A stretch of DNA of 64,000 bases from CAYTTR01 sp964440805 (GTDB lineage: Bacteria > Acidobacteriota > Aminicenantia > Aminicenantales > Aminicenantaceae): NCBI GenBank assembly GCA_964440805.1, contig CAYTTR010000008.1, positions 1 to 64,000 of the forward strand. The letters run 5' to 3'. The notes under the pieces are model-generated. The model had not been told where the DNA came from and did no database searches. It saw only the letters and a list, made by a program, of their open reading frames with translations. Shown here piece after piece: positions 59,614 through 64,000 of the stretch. Position 1 is the first letter of the stretch. Every line of letters begins with the position of its first letter. The position numbers and the translations under genes were made by a program.

Positions 59614-59642
59614 ATTATATACAGGCATAGGGAGCAAGACAA
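59614..59642 (-). promoter_or_regulatory. Sigma70-like promoter of the ECF sigma gene
   Basis: Minus strand TTGTCT (59637-59642), 17-bp spacer, perfect TATAAT (59614-59619), then 8 bp to GTG 59605. Confidence 0.6.
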
Positions 59643-59705
59643 GTTATTATTTGGATGAGTAAGCATTTCTAAAGCCGTGATGCTAAAAAACAAAATGCTG
59701 AACAG

Positions 59706-59815
59706 AGCATGGGGGGGGTGTTATCGCTCCCGTCGGGTTTTATACGCCATTCCCTCCAAGGTTGATTGGTGAAGGCTAAATCCTCCAATGTCGCTCAAAC
59801 TATCCCCCAATGCCC
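59706..59815. repeat. Inverted-repeat structure in the 59606-59991 gene-free stretch
   Basis: gcatggggggggtg (59706-59719) and ctatcccccaatgc (about 59800-59813) form imperfect inverted arms around a 80-bp loop. The remainder of the gap is AT-rich and shows nothing firm apart from a doubtful 57-codon plus-strand frame from 59903 running into the LUD gene's 3' end. Confidence 0.35.
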
Positions 59816-59991
59816 CGGTTCATTGATCGCGGTTTTGGAAATGCTTCCTTCGGATAAGATTTTTTTCAAATTTTTGAGTTGTTGTCCGACTAAATAAATA
59901 CCATGCAAAAAGAAAGCCAGGAAAAGAAAAAGATTGTTTTGAAGACAAAAGATGAAGGGGAGTTTTTTTATTTAATTGAGAAAAAGTTGAA

Positions 59992-62139
59992 TCAAGAAGG
60001 ATATATACTGGTAGAAACCTTGCCCCGGCGATCCAGGCTTTCTTTTAGAGCCCGGTCCAATAACTGGGCTGTATGAAAAACACGAAAGTTATTTTCTCTT
60101 CTTATCAAAGAACTTTTTAACTGTAAAAGACATCCAGGGCAGTCAGACGCGATAAGAGTGCAATTGGTTTCCAATATTTTCTTTTTTTTCTTTTCCCAGA
60201 TATGGGAGGAAAGTTCAGGATTTCTAAGGGAAAAAATTCCGCAAAAGCCACAACATGTCGGTTCTTTTTCAGTTTTGGGAGAGTAACCTGCTTGGTGGAG
60301 AAGCTCAAGAGATTCATTTCTTTGTTTTAATTGGTAGAGAGAGTGACAGGGGTGATGATAGAAAATCTCTTTAAGTTTTTCAGGTAGGGGGAGATGAGGA
60401 AATAGTTTTTTCTTGTACAAAAATTCCGTAAAATCAAAGACACGTGGGAGATAAGGAGAAAAATCGGGTGATAGTGAGGGATAGTGTTTCCGGAGCAATG
60501 AATTTCCTGTGGGGCAGAGGGTGAGAATAAAATCTGGTTTTTCAGCCAGGAATGACTGTATATTCTGTAATCCTAATTTTTGGACATCTTCTGTTTTTCC
60601 CACATGAAGGCTGGGAGCACCGCAACAAACTTGATTATCCGGTGAAATAACTTGATATCCTAGATAATCGAAGATGTCATATACAGAGTTTCTTATTTCC
60701 GGGAAGATGTATCTGCCAAGGCAACCCTGGAACAGGTAAATTTTGGCCTGGCCATTTGAATTAAATTTTTTAACTAAAGGAGCAGGATTTAAGGCTGGCA
60801 GCTTTTTTCCCCTGAACCAGCCAAATTGAGGAGTGGGCAGGAAGCCTTTCTTAGCTAACGGTTTTTGCAGGAGAGCGCCTGTTCTGGTCAGTTTATTTAG
60901 AATGCTTCCAGTGCTTATTAAGCGGGAGGTAAGTTCTTCCCAGAATTTTTTTCCGGCTGACGGTTTTAGATCAAGGATCAGGTCTCCAGTGGGAATGCCC
61001 ACCGGGCAAAAATCCTCACATTTCTTGCAATCAGCACATAAATCACTTAACAAAGCGGCTTTTTTTGGAGAATTAGTCATAGCAGTCATCAAGACACCTA
61101 TCCCACCAGGATAAACAGGCCCTCCGTAAACATGACCACCTAAAGACTGGAAAACCGGGCAAACCAGCATGCACCCGCCGCACTTGAGACAGGAAAGAAT
61201 TTTTTCCAGATTTCCATCTCCAAGTGCCTTCAACCGGCCATTATCCAGGATGATTATATGTACTTCCTGGGGGCCATGGGCTCCAATAATTAGTTCTTTT
61301 TCAATGTCTGTTGTACAGCTTGGACCGGTGATAAAAGAAACATAGGAGGTGATTTTTTTCCCTGAAGAGGCAGCTACTAAGGCTTTGGTTAAGGTTGTAC
61401 TTTCTTCTAATGTTTCCACAAATTTTTCTGTGGTTAAAAGAGCAATGTGAACTGGAGGAAGTGAAGTAGTTAGACGGGCATTGCCTTCGTTACTGATTAT
61501 AACCAGAGTGCCTGTTTCCGCTACGGCGAAATTTGCTCCTGATATTCCAATGTCTGCTTCCATGAAAAACTTACGGATGTGATTTCGGGCAAAATCGACG
61601 ATAGCTTTGGGATCGGCCGGAAGATTTTGATTGAATTTCTTGTTTAACATTTGAACGATATCTTCCTTGGTTTTGTGAAGAGCAGGGGCTGTAATATGGG
61701 AAGGCCTTTCTTTAGCCAGTTGTATGAGCCATTCTCCCAGGTCTGTTTCAATTACCTGGAAGCCCTGACTAATTAAATAATCATTAAGTTCTATTTCTTC
61801 AGAGACCATGGATTTTGCCTTGATAATCAACTTGGCTTTCTTCTTATGGGCGATTTCATTGATTTTTTTCCTGGCTTCTTCCGGAGTTGACGCCCAGTAG
61901 AGGTAAGCACCGGATTTTTTGGCTTCCTGGCAAAACCGTTCCATAAGCTGGGGTAGATTGCTTCTGTTTTTCTCTCTTATATTTTTTGCTTTTTCCTTCA
62001 AGGATTCCCAGGAGAGTTCCTGAGAAACAGCAGAGAATTGCTTCTGGTGGTGAAGAGTTGCCCTCTTGAGGGCTTCCTGCAGTGAAGAGTTAGCCAGGGC
62101 TTTCCTGGCTTTCTGCTTGAGGCGGATTCTTTTAAACAC
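59992..62139 (-). CDS. LutB/LutA-type fusion: LUD domain, ferredoxin domain and CCG cysteine-rich domains
   Basis: Iron-sulfur oxidoreductase of the L-lactate-utilisation type. 715 residues. The N-terminal LutB part (about 1-300) is a LUD domain with KSMVSEEIELNDYL, EADIGISGANFAVAETGTLV and GPSCTTDIEKELIIGAHGP. A dicluster ferredoxin region follows, CLKCGGCMLVCPVF near 314-327 and CADCKKCEDFCPVGIP near 367-382. The C-terminal half has two CCG repeats, QGCLGRYI..CCGAPSLHVGK and HHPCHSLYQL..CCGFCGIFSL, normally the separate LutA/GlpC-like protein. Starts 1 bp downstream of ftsK's stop. LutC is not present. The electron partner and true substrate (lactate or another hydroxy acid) are unknown. 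Confidence 0.82.
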   Translation of the reverse strand: MFKRIRLKQKARKALANSSLQEALKRATLHHQKQFSAVSQELSWESLKEKAKNIREKNRSNLPQLMERFCQEAKKSGAYLYWASTPEEARKKINEIAHKKKAKLIIKAKSMVSEEIELNDYLISQGFQVIETDLGEWLIQLAKERPSHITAPALHKTKEDIVQMLNKKFNQNLPADPKAIVDFARNHIRKFFMEADIGISGANFAVAETGTLVIISNEGNARLTTSLPPVHIALLTTEKFVETLEESTTLTKALVAASSGKKITSYVSFITGPSCTTDIEKELIIGAHGPQEVHIIILDNGRLKALGDGNLEKILSCLKCGGCMLVCPVFQSLGGHVYGGPVYPGGIGVLMTAMTNSPKKAALLSDLCADCKKCEDFCPVGIPTGDLILDLKPSAGKKFWEELTSRLISTGSILNKLTRTGALLQKPLAKKGFLPTPQFGWFRGKKLPALNPAPLVKKFNSNGQAKIYLFQGCLGRYIFPEIRNSVYDIFDYLGYQVISPDNQVCCGAPSLHVGKTEDVQKLGLQNIQSFLAEKPDFILTLCPTGNSLLRKHYPSLSPDFSPYLPRVFDFTEFLYKKKLFPHLPLPEKLKEIFYHHPCHSLYQLKQRNESLELLHQAGYSPKTEKEPTCCGFCGIFSLRNPELSSHIWEKKKKKILETNCTLIASDCPGCLLQLKSSLIRRENNFRVFHTAQLLDRALKESLDRRGKVSTSIYPS

Positions 62140-64000
62140 TCAGTCTCCCTTTTTGAATTGCTCCAAGTAACTTTTAGAATCCACCAGGATTTCCCTTGGT
62201 TTGCTTCCTTCCGAAGGCCCCACAATGTTTTCCTGCTCCATTTGATCGATGATTCTGGAGGCTCTGGCATAGCCAAGTTTAAGTTTGCGCTGAAGGTAAG
62301 AGGCGGAAGCTTGTCCCGTGAGAAGAACAAGCTCAACTGCTTTATCGAAAAGAGGATCCTTTTCTTCTGATTCATCAAATACCTGATGGGAAGTGCTCTT
62401 GAGTACTCTGACGATTTTTTCGTCATACTGGGGCTTTCCCTGATCCTTAACATAGTTGACTACCCGGGTTATCTCAGCCAGGCTAATGTAAGAACCATGA
62501 ATCCTGACCAGCCGAGGATAGTTGGGCGGCATGAAAAGCATATCGCCGTTTCCCAGGAGTTTTTCAGCTCCTGATGTATCAATTATGATTCTTGAATCCA
62601 CCTTAGAAGGAACACGAAAAGCTATCCGGCAGGGAAAGTTGTTCTTTACTGTCCCGGTGATAACATCAATGGAAGGCCTTTGGGTGGCCATAACCAAGTG
62701 GATGCCGACAGCCCGGGCCAACTGGGCTAAGCGAGCTATGCAGTATTCGACATCCTGGGCTCCGATCATCATTAGTTCAGACAGCTCGTCGATGATGATT
62801 ACCAAGTAGGGAAGAGGTTTCATTTCTTTTTCATCTTCTTCAGTTTTATTGTTTTGCTGTTGATGTCGAACCTTCTGGTTATATTGTTCAATATTCCTCA
62901 CCCGTGTTTCACCCAGAAGTTTATATCTTTCTTCCATTTTTTTGACGGCATCCAGGAGAATGCCCCCGGCTTTTTTGGGGTCTCTAACCACCGGGCTGAG
63001 GAGATGAGGGACTCCATCATAGAGGGAAAATTCAAGCCTTTTGGGATCGATTAGAATAAGTTTTACTTCATCGGGAGTGGCTTTGTACATGATAGAGGCT
63101 ATCAGGGAGTTAAGGGCGACGCTTTTTCCTGTTCCGGTTGCTCCGGCAATTAATAAGTGGGGCATTACGGAAAGGTCTGTTAGATAAATCTCTCCGTGGA
63201 CGGTTTTTCCCAGGGCAAAGGTGAGTTTAGAAGGATATTTCTGGAAGTTCTCACTCTGCATTACGTCTCTTATCTTAATGACTTCTCTTCTCCGGTTGGG
63301 AACTTCTACACCCAAGGATGATTTTCCTGGTATTCTTTGAATCCGGACTGATTCTGCTCCGAGGGCAAGCGAGAGATCTTCAGACAGGTTAGCTACCTGG
63401 CTGACTTTAATTCCAGGAAAAGGGTAGAATTCATAAGTAGTAATGATAGGGCCGGGATGATATTCCCGGACTTCTCCCTCCACCCGGAACTCTCTGAGTT
63501 TGGCTTCAATGGTCTGTTTTTTTTCATAAAGCTCGTTTTTATCTATTTTTTCTACAGCAGTTCCTGGATCAAGAAGGGTAAGGGGAGGGAAGCGATAGTC
63601 TCCTTTTCTGGCTATCTCAGGGAATAGGTACTCTTCTCCCTTGGCCATGGAAGCCGAAGCAGCAGGCGGTGGAGATATTGCTGGCTGAATTTCATTTTTT
63701 TTCTCAATCCTCTGTTTGACAGGAAAAGATGAGGGTCTGGAAGTTGTATACTTTTCCTGAACTCTTCTCCTCATTTTCTTCCGTTCTTTTTCTTTTCGGT
63801 AATTTATAATGCGGATGTGGACTTCTTTGAAAAGGAAACCAAAGAAGCTGGAGAGAAAATGACTGAATCTGGTAAGAGAAAACCTGGTAGTTAGCATCAG
63901 GCTGGCCAATAAAAGCCCACTAAGGAGAATAAGGCTTCCCGTATGATTGAATAAATTGATTAAAACTGAAGAGAGGATTGAGCCAAGAAGGCCTCCCCCG
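62140..64000 (-). CDS. ftsK: FtsK/SpoIIIE DNA translocase (5' end beyond the window)
   Basis: Hexameric motor clearing chromosome DNA at the division septum. The open frame runs off the right edge. The bases above 63909 read in frame as GGGLLGSILSSVLINLF and so on, a membrane helix like the last one of FtsK's N-terminal domain. A basic linker follows. The motor domain has ESVRIQRIPGKSSLGVEVPN, Walker A GATGTGKSVALNSL, Walker B YLVIIIDELSELMM and MATQRPSIDVITGTVKNNFPCRIAFRVPSKVDSRII. The C-terminal gamma winged-helix is ASASYLQRKLKLGYARASRIIDQME, which reads KOPS-like DNA. Partial at its N-terminus only. Confidence 0.95.
   Translation of the reverse strand, partial: GGGLLGSILSSVLINLFNHTGSLILLSGLLLASLMLTTRFSLTRFSHFLSSFFGFLFKEVHIRIINYRKEKERKKMRRRVQEKYTTSRPSSFPVKQRIEKKNEIQPAISPPPAASASMAKGEEYLFPEIARKGDYRFPPLTLLDPGTAVEKIDKNELYEKKQTIEAKLREFRVEGEVREYHPGPIITTYEFYPFPGIKVSQVANLSEDLSLALGAESVRIQRIPGKSSLGVEVPNRRREVIKIRDVMQSENFQKYPSKLTFALGKTVHGEIYLTDLSVMPHLLIAGATGTGKSVALNSLIASIMYKATPDEVKLILIDPKRLEFSLYDGVPHLLSPVVRDPKKAGGILLDAVKKMEERYKLLGETRVRNIEQYNQKVRHQQQNNKTEEDEKEMKPLPYLVIIIDELSELMMIGAQDVEYCIARLAQLARAVGIHLVMATQRPSIDVITGTVKNNFPCRIAFRVPSKVDSRIIIDTSGAEKLLGNGDMLFMPPNYPRLVRIHGSYISLAEITRVVNYVKDQGKPQYDEKIVRVLKSTSHQVFDESEEKDPLFDKAVELVLLTGQASASYLQRKLKLGYARASRIIDQMEQENIVGPSEGSKPREILVDSKSYLEQFKKGD

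Noticed and set aside
59903..60076. 57-codon plus-strand frame MQKESQEKKKIVLK...
   Set aside because: The first half looks protein-like but there is no Shine-Dalgarno or promoter, and the second half is antisense to the LUD gene.
1..64000. CRISPR array, prophage or insertion sequence
   Set aside because: No regularly spaced identical repeats, cas genes, phage structural genes, integrases or transposases were found; the dispersed repeats are non-coding.

Overview
The window comes from a Gram-negative (diderm) bacterium with an LPS outer membrane and fairly AT-rich DNA. Seven LPS genes are present (gmhA, lpxL, lpxK, lptE, an lptC/lptA-like gene, lptB, and a UDP-glucuronate decarboxylase), as is a complete tol-pal cluster. 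The gene mix also includes a methylmalonyl-CoA mutase subunit, M20 amidohydrolase, fused LutA/LutB-type LUD protein, RicT and a regulatory PTS with HPr kinase and RapZ. This suits an uncultured lineage of the Acidobacteriota/Aminicenantes or deltaproteobacterial type better than a model proteobacterium; that assignment is inference from gene content. A run of ten Ns inside hprK shows the contig is scaffolded draft or metagenome sequence. I saw no rRNA, tRNA, CRISPR array, transposase or prophage.

Layout. 1-1.1 kb: plsC between arrays of degenerate 9-bp repeats. 1.1-11.1 kb: gmhA, then on the minus strand a flotillin / aminotransferase-kinase fusion / PEP-carboxykinase group and an lpxK-lpxL-rph-uxs operon. 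11.1-22.3 kb: a lipoprotein, a coiled-coil protein, comEC, an M20 hydrolase, methylmalonyl-CoA mutase, enolase, two small envelope proteins and a BtuF-like binding protein. 22.4-29.4 kb: leuS-lptE-holA, rpsT, murJ-dtd. 29.4-33.8 kb (minus): ftsY-ribD-ribE-ribBA-HEAT. 34-45 kb (plus): recJ, lptC/A, lptB, rpoN, hpf, ptsN, hprK, rapZ, manX-type EIIA, ptsH, ptsI. 45-50.7 kb (minus): cupin, ssb, cpoB, pal, tolB, tolA/tonB, tolR, tolQ. 50.8-64 kb: remains of a K+ transporter locus, mrfA-like helicase, uvrA, holB-ricT, a sigma/anti-sigma pair, the LUD protein and the 3' part of ftsK, which runs off the window.

How genes work together. The 34-45 kb block links LPS export (LptC/A, LptB), sigma-54, ribosome hibernation and a PTS that has EI, HPr, two EIIA proteins, HPr kinase and RapZ but no sugar permease, so it looks regulatory. 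Aspartate-type transamination (making oxaloacetate) and PEP carboxykinase (using oxaloacetate) lie side by side, and the aminotransferase carries a C-terminal HprK-like P-loop domain.

Most notable: (1) the aminotransferase-HprK-like fusion beside a divergent PEPCK; (2) a ~270-bp element present four times (one copy internally deleted), with terminal inverted repeats and conserved stems, each copy lying against a stop codon; (3) strong sigma70-like promoters whose -10 boxes sit only 6-9 bp before the start codon of seven genes, predicting leaderless mRNAs; (4) two further inverted-repeat element types.
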